NCBI GenBank assembly: GCA_023393455.1
Contig: JAEWLJ010000030.1
Location: 1-21,614, forward strand
Source of the DNA: Methanobacteriota archaeon
GTDB taxonomy: Archaea; Halobacteriota; Methanomicrobia; Methanomicrobiales; Methanoculleaceae
Length of the DNA: 21,614 nt
Direction of reading: 5' to 3'
Shown here: piece after piece, positions 1 through 7,048 of the stretch
Position numbering within the stretch: position 1 is the stretch's first letter
Layout: every line of letters begins with the position of its first letter
Made by a program: the position numbers and the translations under genes
The notes under the pieces: generated by a model
What the model was told of the DNA's origin: nothing
Seen by the model: the letters and a program-made list of their open reading frames with translations, nothing else
Database searches by the model: none

Positions 1-123
1 CGGTTCTTCAGCTGGATTGAAGCATTTAAGAAGATTACTCCCAGATATGAACGCTATGAGACCTCATTCATGGGACTGATTCACCTGGCATGCAGCGTCA
101 TGATTGCGAGAGTATTGGGATGA
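1..123 (+). pseudogene. IS5-like transposase, C-terminal tail (cut by window edge)
   Basis: Frame 1 is open from the first base to TGA at 121-123 and encodes 40 residues. The peptide contains RFFSWIEAFKKITPRYERYE followed by a hydrophobic stretch (FMGLIHLACSVMIARVLG). This is the typical end of IS5-superfamily DDE transposases: the region just after the catalytic glutamate, with an aromatic-W-L/I start, a basic helix with an RYER motif and a final hydrophobic helix. The catalytic residues would lie left of the window, so it cannot be said whether the full element is intact. It is typed as pseudogene only because it is partial here. No terminal inverted repeat could be fixed without the other end. 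Confidence 0.7.
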
Positions 124-589
124 CCTCTCCCTTAAGATTTTCAACACATCCTTCCGGATCAATTTGTGCTGTCGGAGCAAGTGTTGCATTTATGGGCGCG
201 GGGCTCAATTTTTTGAGCACTTGACTTTGCATAGATCTGATAATCCCCGCAATCCGGTGTAGTTTTTTTGGGCCTAGCATGCTGCTCTCTGCAGTTATGG
301 TATTACGTCTCATCGCTTTTATGGGTTCTTTCTTGGACATTCGATAAAGCGTTGAAACTAGATTGCCCCATGACGGTCTGCCTGTACCTGATTTTAATCT
401 CGCAGAGCGCGAGGAAGTAGGGGAACTCGGGATATTTTTTAGTTCCTTCTAGTTCAAATCAATGAGACTATATTTCGGGCGGACGACTAGTTCGAAGTCT
501 GAGGTGTGTTTGGTCATCGTAAGATTCACTGTCGTTCTGGTCTGCACTCTGTCTCATGAAATGCAATCTTGCTATTGCTGCTATGCATG
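124..589. other. AT-rich gap between IS tail and fucose operon
   Basis: About 466 bases with no gene I can support. It is visibly more AT-rich than its right neighbour. It must contain the right end of the IS element and the 3' untranslated region of the leftward operon ending at 590. A leftward 80-codon reading frame (98-340) ends inside the transposase coding sequence; its product (begins MSKKEPIKAMRRNTITAE) is unrecognised and may be a chance frame or a gene remnant cut by the insertion. A run of six T lies at 435-440. No tRNA-like fold was found. Confidence 0.4.
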
Positions 590-1528
590 TTATGCGCGAC
601 GTTCCCTGTACCATGCGATTGTCCGCTTCAGCCCCTCGCGAAAGTCGACCTTCGCTCGGAACCCAAATTCCCGCTCCGCACGCGAGACATCCAGACACCG
701 CCGGGGCTGGCCGTCGGGTTTGGTGGTGTCCCAGACGATCTCGCCTGTAAACCCGGTGAGGTCGGCGATGAGGGTTGCAAGGTCGCGGATGGTGATCTCG
801 AAGCCCGCCCCAAGGTTCACTGGTTCGGGCCTGTCGTAGCGCTCGGCAGCAAGTACAATCCCTTCCGCGGCGTCGTCGACGTAGAGGAACTCGCGCGACG
901 CCGCCCCGGTCCCCCAGACCTCGACGCTCTCCGCACCAGTCTCCACTGCCTCGACGAACTTCTTGATGAGGGCCGGAATGACGTGCGAGCTTGCAGGGTC
1001 GAAGTTATCGCCGGGACCGTAGAGGTTCACCGGGAGGAGGTAGATTGCGTTAAAGCCGTACTGCTGCCGGTAGGCCTGAGCCTGGACGAGGAGCATCTTC
1101 TTTGCGAGACCGTAGGGGGCGTTAGTCTCTTCGGGATACCCCTCCCAGAGGTCTTCTTCCCGGAACGGAACCGGCGTGAACTTCGGGTAGGCGCAGATCG
1201 TCCCGACAGCGACGAACTTCGCGACATCTGCCTGCCGGGCAGCCTCCATCAGTTGGACCCCCATAATGGCATTGTCGTAGAAGAGGGAGCCCGGGTTTGC
1301 CATGTTGTAGCCGATCCCCCCGACCTTCGCCGCGAGGTGGATGACAAGGTCGACGTCCTTGACCGCGGCGACGCAGTCCTCCCACCGCCGCAGGTCAAGG
1401 TCGCGGCTCCGCGGCACCCGGATATTCTCCTTTGCAAGCCTGTGCCTTTCAAGCGTCCTCACGAGGGAGGAGCCGAGGAACCCGGCCCCACCCGTGACGA
1501 GGACCTCCATCCCGTCCCCAAACCTCAT
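590..1528 (-). CDS. fcl: GDP-L-fucose synthase (epimerase/reductase)
   Basis: A 312-residue extended short-chain dehydrogenase. It should convert GDP-4-keto-6-deoxy-D-mannose plus NADPH to GDP-L-fucose by 3,5-epimerisation and 4-reduction in the cytoplasm. Visible motifs are the Rossmann loop GGAGFLG (13-19), AAKVGGI (66-72), GTICAYPK (109-116), the YGLAK active site (Tyr139, Lys143), PVNLYGPGDNF (166-176) and SSHVIPAL (180-187). In the E. coli enzyme the active-site set is Ser107, Cys109, Tyr136, Lys140 and His179. Here Cys112, Tyr139, Lys143 and His182 correspond, and Thr110 stands at the serine position, a conservative change. The ATG overlaps the upstream stop as ATGA, with GGTGAG five bases ahead; Met7 is a weaker alternative. 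It is the last gene of the gmd operon, whose first gene makes its substrate. Length is normal for the family. Confidence 0.9.
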   Translation of the reverse strand: MRFGDGMEVLVTGGAGFLGSSLVRTLERHRLAKENIRVPRSRDLDLRRWEDCVAAVKDVDLVIHLAAKVGGIGYNMANPGSLFYDNAIMGVQLMEAARQADVAKFVAVGTICAYPKFTPVPFREEDLWEGYPEETNAPYGLAKKMLLVQAQAYRQQYGFNAIYLLPVNLYGPGDNFDPASSHVIPALIKKFVEAVETGAESVEVWGTGAASREFLYVDDAAEGIVLAAERYDRPEPVNLGAGFEITIRDLATLIADLTGFTGEIVWDTTKPDGQPRRCLDVSRAEREFGFRAKVDFREGLKRTIAWYRERRA

Positions 1529-2583
1529 AGAATCTCACCGATTATGCTGCAACATTCTTTTGTGCCGTCTCTCTTGAAGAGGCCATCGATTTTTCCAAAG
1601 TTCGCCTGGAGCTCCATCAGGGACTCCAGGTCATCCCCCCATGAACCGTCAACGACCGCCGACACCGGGACTTCTCTCCCGATTCCCATATCCTCAACGC
1701 CCCCGGTGAGATAGCCGTCCTCGGCAAACCCTTCTCTTCGGAACAGGGCCATCGGGACACTGGCCTGGATCGCCTCCGAGATGGTGCTGTAGCCGGGCTT
1801 TGAAACGATGAGGTCACAGGCGGCGATCCAGTCCTGAGTCTCGGTCTCGCCGGGCGGGATCCTGACGGCGCCCGAAATATCCGTCCACGACGGGACGAGG
1901 AGGGTGCATCCACTGAGTGCGGTCCTGATGCCCCGGAAGACGGTGGGGTCAAGAGACTGCCCGCCGCCGAGGTAGACGAGCGGCTGTTCGGAGGGGAGCC
2001 CCGGAAGCTCTGCCCGGGACCGGGTCACCGCCCGGGCTACAAGCCCCACCTCCTGCCGGTCGCGAAAGATCTCCATCGGTTCGTGGAGCGGGAGCAGGAG
2101 AGCGCCGTCAGCAGCACGGTAGGCCCCAGCGATCCGGTCGGTCAGTTCAGTCTTCCCGAAGAGGTGGGTGTAGATGAGATGCCAGGTGAAGTTCGAGACA
2201 CCGAGCGACGGAATCCCGAGTTCTTCCGCGGCAAGGAAAGGCTGCGGGGCGATATCGGAGAGGACTACATCGATCCCACGTTCGCGGAGGAAGACCCTCT
2301 CGGCGGCGATGCAGTCCTCCCAGGAAGCGAGCCACTGCTCTACCGCCGCAAACGTCTTCTCCCCGTCCACGGCGGCACCGTCCATCACAACTCCGGGGTC
2401 GTTTGGCCCCGAAATAACCTCGACACCGGGGAGCGACCGGGACATGAACGCAGCGGGAGAACCAGCCCTGACGACCACTTCAGCGCCCAGGGCTTCCTGC
2501 AGTTCACGGGTGAGGGCGATATCTCGCGCCGCGTGGCCGTAACCGAAGTCGCTGACATAGATGCAGATCCGCGGCCGCTTCAA
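1525..2583 (-). CDS. MurG-like GT-B glycosyltransferase
   Basis: About 352 residues with a two-domain GT-B look. The N-terminal glycine loop is SDFGYGHAARDIALTREL near residue 11, followed by SDIAPQPFLAAEELGIPSLGVSNFTW. The C-terminal donor-binding part is SKPGYSTISEAIQASVPMALF. This pattern resembles MurG/GT28-type transferases and especially the N-terminal glycosyltransferase-like domain of L-arabinokinases, but no GHMP-kinase domain follows. Sitting between gmd and fcl, it may transfer fucose or another GDP-linked sugar to a surface glycan; that is inference. I place the start at TTG 2583, which overlaps the gmd stop as TTGA, has GGTGG about eight bases upstream and begins MKRPRICIYVSDFG. 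GTG codons at 2598 and 2595 are in-frame alternatives adding five or four residues. Confidence 0.75.
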   Translation of the reverse strand: MKRPRICIYVSDFGYGHAARDIALTRELQEALGAEVVVRAGSPAAFMSRSLPGVEVISGPNDPGVVMDGAAVDGEKTFAAVEQWLASWEDCIAAERVFLRERGIDVVLSDIAPQPFLAAEELGIPSLGVSNFTWHLIYTHLFGKTELTDRIAGAYRAADGALLLPLHEPMEIFRDRQEVGLVARAVTRSRAELPGLPSEQPLVYLGGGQSLDPTVFRGIRTALSGCTLLVPSWTDISGAVRIPPGETETQDWIAACDLIVSKPGYSTISEAIQASVPMALFRREGFAEDGYLTGGVEDMGIGREVPVSAVVDGSWGDDLESLMELQANFGKIDGLFKRDGTKECCSIIGEIL

Positions 2584-3635
2584 TCCCTCGTCCACCACCG
2601 ATCCGGATACTTCCGGGCGAGGAGTTCATCCCCCTCACGGATGGGCTCGAGCCCTGCCTCTCTCAGGTCTGCGTCGACCATGATCTTCGCTAGATCGGCG
2701 AACGTTACACGGGGTTTCCAACCGAGTTTCTTCCGGGCCTTCCCGGCATCCGCGATGAGGTCTTCGACCTCGGTCGGCCGGAAGTAGCGCGGATCAATCC
2801 TGACATGCTCCTCCCAGTCGAGGTCTGCATATGAGAAAGCGGCCTCAAGGAACTCCCGGACAGAATGGCTCTCCCCGGTCCCGATGACGAAGTCCTCAGG
2901 CTCTTCCTGCTGGAGGATCCTCCACATGCACTCGACGTACTCCGGGGCAAATCCCCAGTCCCGCCGGGCGTCCAGGTTCCCCATGTAGAGGTACTTCTCC
3001 TTGCCGGCAAGAATCCGGGCGATGCCCCGCGTGATCTTCCTCGTCACGAAGGTCTCCCCACGGCGGGGAGACTCGTGATTGAAGAGAATCCCGTTCGTGG
3101 CGAACATTCCGTAGCCGTCACGGTAGTTTCGCGTCATCCAGTAGGCATAGAGTTTGGCGCAGGCGTATGGGCTTCGCGGCCAGAATGATGTTTCCTCCCT
3201 CTGCGGCGGCGGTGTTGCCCCAAACATCTCGCTGCTCGAAGCCTGATAGAACTTCACCCCGTTCCCGCTCCTCCTGATCATCTCAAGAAGCCGGGTCGTC
3301 CCGAGCCCGGTAACGTTCCCGGTGTATTCGGGGATATCGAAGCTGACCCGCACATGGCTCTGGGCCCCGAGGTGGTAGACTTCGTCGGGTTTTATATTGT
3401 AGATGAGGTGGGAGATCTGCTCGTCGTCGGAGAGGTCGCCGTAGTGAAGATAAAGTTGTGCTCTTGCATCATGCGGATCGGTGTAGATATGATCGATCCG
3501 GGAAGTATTGAAGGTCGATGCCCGCCGGATGATCCCGTGCACTTCGTAACCCTTATGGAGGAGGAACTCGGCAAGATACGAGCCGTCCTGACCGGTGATG
3601 CCGGTTATTAAAACTTTTTTAGATATATCACTCAC
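2580..3635 (-). CDS. gmd: GDP-mannose 4,6-dehydratase
   Basis: A 351-residue extended SDR enzyme making GDP-4-keto-6-deoxymannose from GDP-mannose, the first committed step to GDP-fucose or GDP-rhamnose. Features are the NADP-binding loop GITGQDG (12-18), IIRRAS (35-40) as in Gmd, HLGAQSHVRVSF (88-99), ASSSEMFGA (132-140) with catalytic Ser/Glu136, and YACAK (Tyr157, Lys161). NHESPRRGETFVTRKI (186-201) and LDARRDWGFAPEYVE are diagnostic of Gmd rather than dTDP-glucose dehydratase. Length is normal. ATG is preceded by GGAAGGTGAG, a strong ribosome-binding site. It heads a leftward operon with the glycosyltransferase and fcl. The fcl product completes GDP-fucose synthesis, so the reductase in this operon argues for fucose rather than rhamnose. 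Confidence 0.93.
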   Translation of the reverse strand: MSDISKKVLITGITGQDGSYLAEFLLHKGYEVHGIIRRASTFNTSRIDHIYTDPHDARAQLYLHYGDLSDDEQISHLIYNIKPDEVYHLGAQSHVRVSFDIPEYTGNVTGLGTTRLLEMIRRSGNGVKFYQASSSEMFGATPPPQREETSFWPRSPYACAKLYAYWMTRNYRDGYGMFATNGILFNHESPRRGETFVTRKITRGIARILAGKEKYLYMGNLDARRDWGFAPEYVECMWRILQQEEPEDFVIGTGESHSVREFLEAAFSYADLDWEEHVRIDPRYFRPTEVEDLIADAGKARKKLGWKPRVTFADLAKIMVDADLREAGLEPIREGDELLARKYPDRWWTRD

Positions 3636-4050
3636 CTTCCCGTCTTTGACGATCAGTAATTAGTTTGTACGTCCGCGATATATGAATATTGTATCATGAA
3701 TAACTATGCAGAGCAAGGTATTGGTAAGATTGAGGCGAAAAGAGAACTACATTGACATTTGCCCCTTGGATGAGGTGAGAGTTTTTCACTAACTCTGCGG
3801 TCAGATTCCACCGGAGTTACATCTTAACCCACTTGCCGGGAAGTCTATCGCGCCTCTCGATGCTCATGCGGAAAGTGGGCGGCTCTTGAGGCCTGCGTCC
3901 GGGCCGTGATGGGTCCAGTTCTTCTGCAGTTATACCACTTATATGGGTGGTGCCCTCTCCCTGGCGGATTGCCGGGAGACGATGGAGCACAGCCGGGATT
4001 CCATCTGGCCGTCAGGTACTAGTAGCTGGCAATCGATGTGAGTATTCATT
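3636..4050. other. Divergent intergenic region between gmd operon and HAD gene
   Basis: A 415-base gap between divergent genes with no credible open frame. It holds the gmd TATA candidate, a small perfect hairpin (AGAGTT at 3778-3783, AACTCT at 3791-3796), a 7-base inverted pair (CCCACTT 3828-3834 and AAGTGGG 3873-3879) and a second possible TATA box, CTTATATGG, around 3938-3946. The latter could serve the rightward HAD gene with a leader of roughly 80 bases. The length leaves room for a structured leader or small RNA, but I recognise no known RNA family. Confidence 0.35.
3677..3686 (-). promoter_or_regulatory. Candidate TATA box for the gmd operon
   Basis: On the minus strand the bases read TTCATATATC, an archaeal TATA-like box about 45 bases upstream of the gmd ATG (3635). 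Initiation 25 bases downstream would give a leader of about 15-20 bases that still contains the GGTGAG ribosome-binding site. The call rests on motif and spacing only. Confidence 0.4.
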
Positions 4051-4725
4051 ATGCTCACCACCCTCATCCTCGACTTCGACGGTGTCGTCGTCGAATCCAT
4101 CCCCTTAAAGACCGTAGCGTTCCGAAAGGTCTTCTCCTTCGCCCCCGAGCACCTCGATGAGATCATCGAATTCCACCTCGAGAACGGCGGGATGTCCCGG
4201 TACGACAAGTTCCGGTATATCTATGCAAACATCCTCCACGAGGACCTCACTGCCGAACAGGAAGAGCACCTCGCAAGCGAGTACGTAAGCCTGATCATCG
4301 ACGCCATGCTCACCGTCCCCTACGTCCGTGGCGCGGAAGAGCTCCTCAGAGACTGCTCCCGACGGCTCCCGCTCTACATCGTCTCCGCGACCCCCGAGGG
4401 CGAGATGCAGGAGATCGCCCGTCGCCGGGATCTCACGAAGTACTTCGTCCGGGTCTACGGCTCGCCGAAGACGAAGGCCGAGTGCATCAAGGAGATCCTC
4501 GCTGAGACCGGCGCCGCACCCGAAGAGGCCCTCTTCGTCGGCGACGCCCCGAACGACTGGGACGCAGCCCGCGCGACCGGCGTGCGGTTTGTCGCACGGA
4601 TCCCGCCCGGTGACCCTGACCGATTTTCAGGCCGGCCGGGGGTGGAGGGGATCGTGGCGAACCTTCAAGAACTCCGGGAGTACCTACGGGAGGACATATG
4701 CTCATCCCGATCTCGTACCCCCTGA
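4051..4725 (+). CDS. HAD-family hydrolase (phosphoglycolate phosphatase-like)
   Basis: A 224-residue HAD-superfamily phosphatase. Motif I is DFDGVV with nucleophile Asp8 and Asp10. Motif II is the serine in IVSATPEG (Ser112). The motif III lysine is in SPKTKAEC (Lys140 or Lys142). Motif IV is VGDAPNDWDAA (Asp165, Asp169). A helical cap lies between motifs I and II (about 15-90), giving a subfamily I enzyme of phosphoglycolate phosphatase/beta-phosphoglucomutase type; the substrate cannot be read from sequence. GTGAG lies about eight bases before ATG. Its end overlaps the next gene by 28 bases, implying coupled expression with the cyclase-family hydrolase. The last residues (ICSSRSRTP) come from that overlap and are probably not functional. 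Confidence 0.85.
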   Translation: MLTTLILDFDGVVVESIPLKTVAFRKVFSFAPEHLDEIIEFHLENGGMSRYDKFRYIYANILHEDLTAEQEEHLASEYVSLIIDAMLTVPYVRGAEELLRDCSRRLPLYIVSATPEGEMQEIARRRDLTKYFVRVYGSPKTKAECIKEILAETGAAPEEALFVGDAPNDWDAARATGVRFVARIPPGDPDRFSGRPGVEGIVANLQELREYLREDICSSRSRTP

Positions 4726-5366
4726 ACCGGGCAGCGCCGCTTTACCCCGGCACGGAACCGCTCACGATCACCCGCACGAAGTCCTTTGAAGCGGGCGATG
4801 CGGAGGAGAAGAGCCTGATCACGTTCTCCAGCCACGCCGGGACACACATCGACCTCCCCCGGCACTTCTGCCCCGGCGGGGGATCGGTCAGGTCTCTCCT
4901 TGCCCCCGAAGCAGTCTTCGAACCCGCACGGTGCATCACCGTCCCGATCACCGGGGCGGAACCGATACGGATCTACGACCTCCTCCCCCACCTCGATGCG
5001 ATCCGGACGTCGCGCGCGCTCTTCATCCGGACCGGCAGCGGCCGGGTCCGGGAGAGCGACCCGGACGCATACGCGAGAGAGCACCCCTGGGTGCACCCCG
5101 AGGTGCCGGGCTTCCTCCGCATGGAGAACCCGGCCCTCAGGCTGTTTGGGATCGACACGATCTCCATCGCCGTCCCGAGAGAACCGGTAGAGGGCGTGGA
5201 GGCCCACCGCGGGTTCCTCTGCGGATCGCCGCACATCTTCCTCCTCGAAGACGTGGATCTCTCCTACGGCCGGCTGCTTGAGGAGCCCTGGACACTGCGG
5301 GTCTACCCGGTGGTCTTTGACGACCTTGAGGGGGTGCCGGTTGTGACGCTGGCAGAATTTGATTAA
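4698..5366 (+). CDS. Cyclase-family protein (kynurenine formamidase-like metal hydrolase)
   Basis: A 222-residue member of the cyclase family that includes bacterial arylformamidase (KynB). The signature HAGTHIDLPRHF (46-57) supplies the expected metal ligands His46, His50 and Asp52, with His56 in the active site. An N-terminal ISYPLNRAAPLYPGTEP block and a C-terminal LLEDVDLS block also fit the family. These enzymes hydrolyse amides or lactone-like substrates; nothing here shows kynurenine metabolism, so KynB should not be assumed. GGGAGG lies just before ATG, inside the end of the HAD gene. Pairing with a phosphatase suggests a short salvage or detoxification step on a phosphorylated metabolite, which is inference. 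Confidence 0.85.
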   Translation: MLIPISYPLNRAAPLYPGTEPLTITRTKSFEAGDAEEKSLITFSSHAGTHIDLPRHFCPGGGSVRSLLAPEAVFEPARCITVPITGAEPIRIYDLLPHLDAIRTSRALFIRTGSGRVRESDPDAYAREHPWVHPEVPGFLRMENPALRLFGIDTISIAVPREPVEGVEAHRGFLCGSPHIFLLEDVDLSYGRLLEEPWTLRVYPVVFDDLEGVPVVTLAEFD

Positions 5367-5420
5367 TGTGTAGTGATGTAGTGCTGCTATACGGCCTGAA
5401 GCGGTTGGTGTGGATGTACC

Positions 5421-5448
5421 CCCTATTGATAGGGTTTGGAATAACCCT
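5421..5448. terminator. Overlapping hairpins between converging genes
   Basis: Two mutually exclusive 6-bp inverted repeats share bases: CCCTAT-TG-ATAGGG (5421-5434) and AGGGTT-TGGAAT-AACCCT (5431-5448). A short A run follows at 5451-5455. They lie between the rightward cyclase gene and the leftward membrane gene, where a bidirectional terminator is expected. The second hairpin is the more plausible because its loop is six bases. Archaeal termination relies mainly on T runs, so the role is tentative. Confidence 0.35.
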
Positions 5449-5487
5449 GTAAAAAGCCTAGGATAGGGGAGTTGCTCCATATAGCGG

Positions 5488-6642
5488 CTAACCTGTTGCC
5501 CCAAATACTTCAGGTTGTGGAGATGGGTGCCTTTTCAGTCGTTGTCTGTAAATGATATACACTATTGCAACCCAGTTCAGCGCTTGGAAAATCAGTGGCA
5601 GCATTATGTTCGAGTTTACCAGTGCGCCATAGTTGAGCCAAAATAAGCTAAGCAGAGCAGTATCAGCAATCATGAGGAGAGCAAGTTTCTCAGGCTCACT
5701 GTTAGAGATGAACCAGTAAGCAAAGAATGGAAAGGCCCATAGGAAGTAATGCGGATAAATATTTTTATTGAGCATTATAAATAGTGCCACAAATAATGTT
5801 ATGCTTTCGAAACTACAGTCCTCAAAGAGACCGTACTTTTTAATGATAAAATATGCTGCTACGAGCAGAACTGCTTGAAGAAAGAATGGCACTGTAGAAG
5901 AGTCCAGAGGAAGAGCGTTATAAATGGAGAATGAGTCCGGATATTTTGAGCCAGTAAACACGAGATCTTGCAGCGTTGCCTGAGCATCAAAGTACATGTA
6001 GGGTGCTATAATAGCAATGCAAGTGCCTAACAAAATGACACCGTATACTATGATACTCTTCCAGGCTTTTTTTACCCCGAGGAAGGCAAATATAGGGAAT
6101 GCCACCAGAAGGGGGAAGAACTTGTACATTGCTCCAAAGCCAATGAGAAAAGACGAGGCTCCGAGTGAATCATAAAGGAAACAGTATATTCCCAGTATCA
6201 TGAAAAACAAGGCAGCAGAGTCAAAGAGGCCCAAGACATCGGACGAAAGAACAGAGAGAGGCAGTAAGAGGTAAGCCAGGGCCATCTGTCTCCCGACAAC
6301 CTCACTCGATTGTTTTCCAATGTGGTATAAAGCCCATGTCAGTGCCGCATCACCGAAAATGGCAGGCAATTTCGCTACGAGGATAGTGTCCCCGAATAAC
6401 TTCAGAAACATTGCCTGAAAATAGGCATGCAATGGGGGATAGAAAAAGTCAGCATCCGCATACAACAATCTCCCTTCTAGAAGACCGTGAGCACCGATTA
6501 AATGTTCTGTGATGTCAGTGCCGTGATGCCCAGATATGACAGCGATAAGAAAGCGAAGTGAAAACAAGACGACACATGCAATGATAAATATTGTATAGTC
6601 GTTCCATAGCTTCGCGATGATATCCCTCATGTTCGCCAGCAT
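5488..6642 (-). CDS. Polytopic GT-C type glycosyltransferase (mannosyltransferase-like)
   Basis: A membrane protein of about 384 residues with roughly nine to eleven hydrophobic segments. After the first one comes an acidic loop, HHGTDITEHLIGAHGLLEG, then YADADFFYPPLHAYF. Later blocks are LGLFDSAALFFMILGIY, MYKFFPLLVAFPIF and NKNIYPHYFLWAFPFF. This is the usual series in GT-C lipid-linked sugar transferases of the GT39/GT87 (DUF2029) type, which use polyprenyl-phosphate sugars at the outer membrane face. The C-terminus is basic and cytoplasmic-looking. It is far more AT-rich than the neighbouring genes, suggesting recent acquisition. The frame opens at TTG 6666. ATG at 6642 (Met9 of the longest frame) and 6630 (Met13) are preferred for codon type, but none has a strong ribosome-binding site, so the start is uncertain. 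It could add sugars to S-layer or archaellin glycans. Confidence 0.7.
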   Translation of the reverse strand: MLANMRDIIAKLWNDYTIFIIACVVLFSLRFLIAVISGHHGTDITEHLIGAHGLLEGRLLYADADFFYPPLHAYFQAMFLKLFGDTILVAKLPAIFGDAALTWALYHIGKQSSEVVGRQMALAYLLLPLSVLSSDVLGLFDSAALFFMILGIYCFLYDSLGASSFLIGFGAMYKFFPLLVAFPIFAFLGVKKAWKSIIVYGVILLGTCIAIIAPYMYFDAQATLQDLVFTGSKYPDSFSIYNALPLDSSTVPFFLQAVLLVAAYFIIKKYGLFEDCSFESITLFVALFIMLNKNIYPHYFLWAFPFFAYWFISNSEPEKLALLMIADTALLSLFWLNYGALVNSNIMLPLIFQALNWVAIVYIIYRQRLKRHPSPQPEVFGATG

Positions 6643-6765
6643 GCTACTTTTAATCCCTATAATCAAATCCTATTCCCGGTAACACAGTATCTGTGCAACG
6701 TAAGATTATCCTGAAACTCGGTGCTTGTTAGGGGTGACTTTGTTTAACTATCCTATATGAGAATC

Positions 6766-6795
6766 ACAGAGCGTGAGTGCCTTTTGGTGCTCTGT
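6766..6795 (+). terminator. Hairpin followed by T run
   Basis: ACAGAGC (6766-6772) and GCTCTGT (6789-6795) form a perfect 7-bp stem with a 16-base loop; the second arm runs into TTTTT. It looks like an intrinsic terminator on the plus strand, yet no plus-strand gene ends here. It may mark an unseen short transcript or lie in the leader of the leftward membrane gene. Confidence 0.3.
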
Positions 6796-6988
6796 TTTTC
6801 AAGAGTTTAGACTGCTTGCAAATTTTTACTCGGCTCTTCATTATAAAGGTAGTAATTTGGGATCTTATATGCATTGCCATTCAGTGATTGTCTCAAAAAC
6901 TAGTATCTACCCCCAGTCACAAGTTTAATCGTTAAAACACTGATCCTTCCATATCCTATCATTCGTCCTTCAGTGTTTGGACCGATGA

Positions 6989-7016
6989 ATCTGTGGAATT
7001 TGAATAGCCCACAGAT
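6989..7016 (-). terminator. Inverted repeat downstream of hcp
   Basis: ATCTGTGG (6989-6996) and CCACAGAT (7009-7016) form a perfect 8-bp stem with a 12-base loop, starting about 33 bases beyond the hcp stop codon on the minus strand. A T run lies between the gene and the stem on that strand. This fits a 3' end or processing structure for the hcp mRNA. Confidence 0.35.
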
Positions 7017-7048
7017 CCTATAAGTTCAGGTCTCTTCAAAAAGGGTGT

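Larger units (their letters stand above)
6667..7048. other. AT-rich intergenic region
   Basis: About 380 bases without a gene, AT-rich like the adjoining membrane gene. It holds two notable inverted repeats, listed separately (6766-6795 and 6989-7016). Otherwise it should contain the promoter of the leftward glycosyltransferase and the 3' end of the leftward hcp transcript. TATA-like words (for example CCTATATGAG near 6751) exist but none is well placed enough to call. No tRNA or known RNA motif was seen. Confidence 0.35.

Noticed and set aside
98..340. Leftward 80-codon reading frame near the IS tail
   Set aside because: The product is unrecognised and the frame ends inside the transposase coding sequence. 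It may be a chance frame or a gene remnant; not enough to call a gene.
445..465. tRNA T-loop-like GTTCAAATC
   Set aside because: The flanking bases do not pair as a T stem and no acceptor or anticodon arm could be found.
569..1714. Long 381-codon plus-strand frame over the fcl gene
   Set aside because: It is the complement of a clear GDP-fucose synthase with all active-site motifs; long antisense frames are common in GC-rich DNA.
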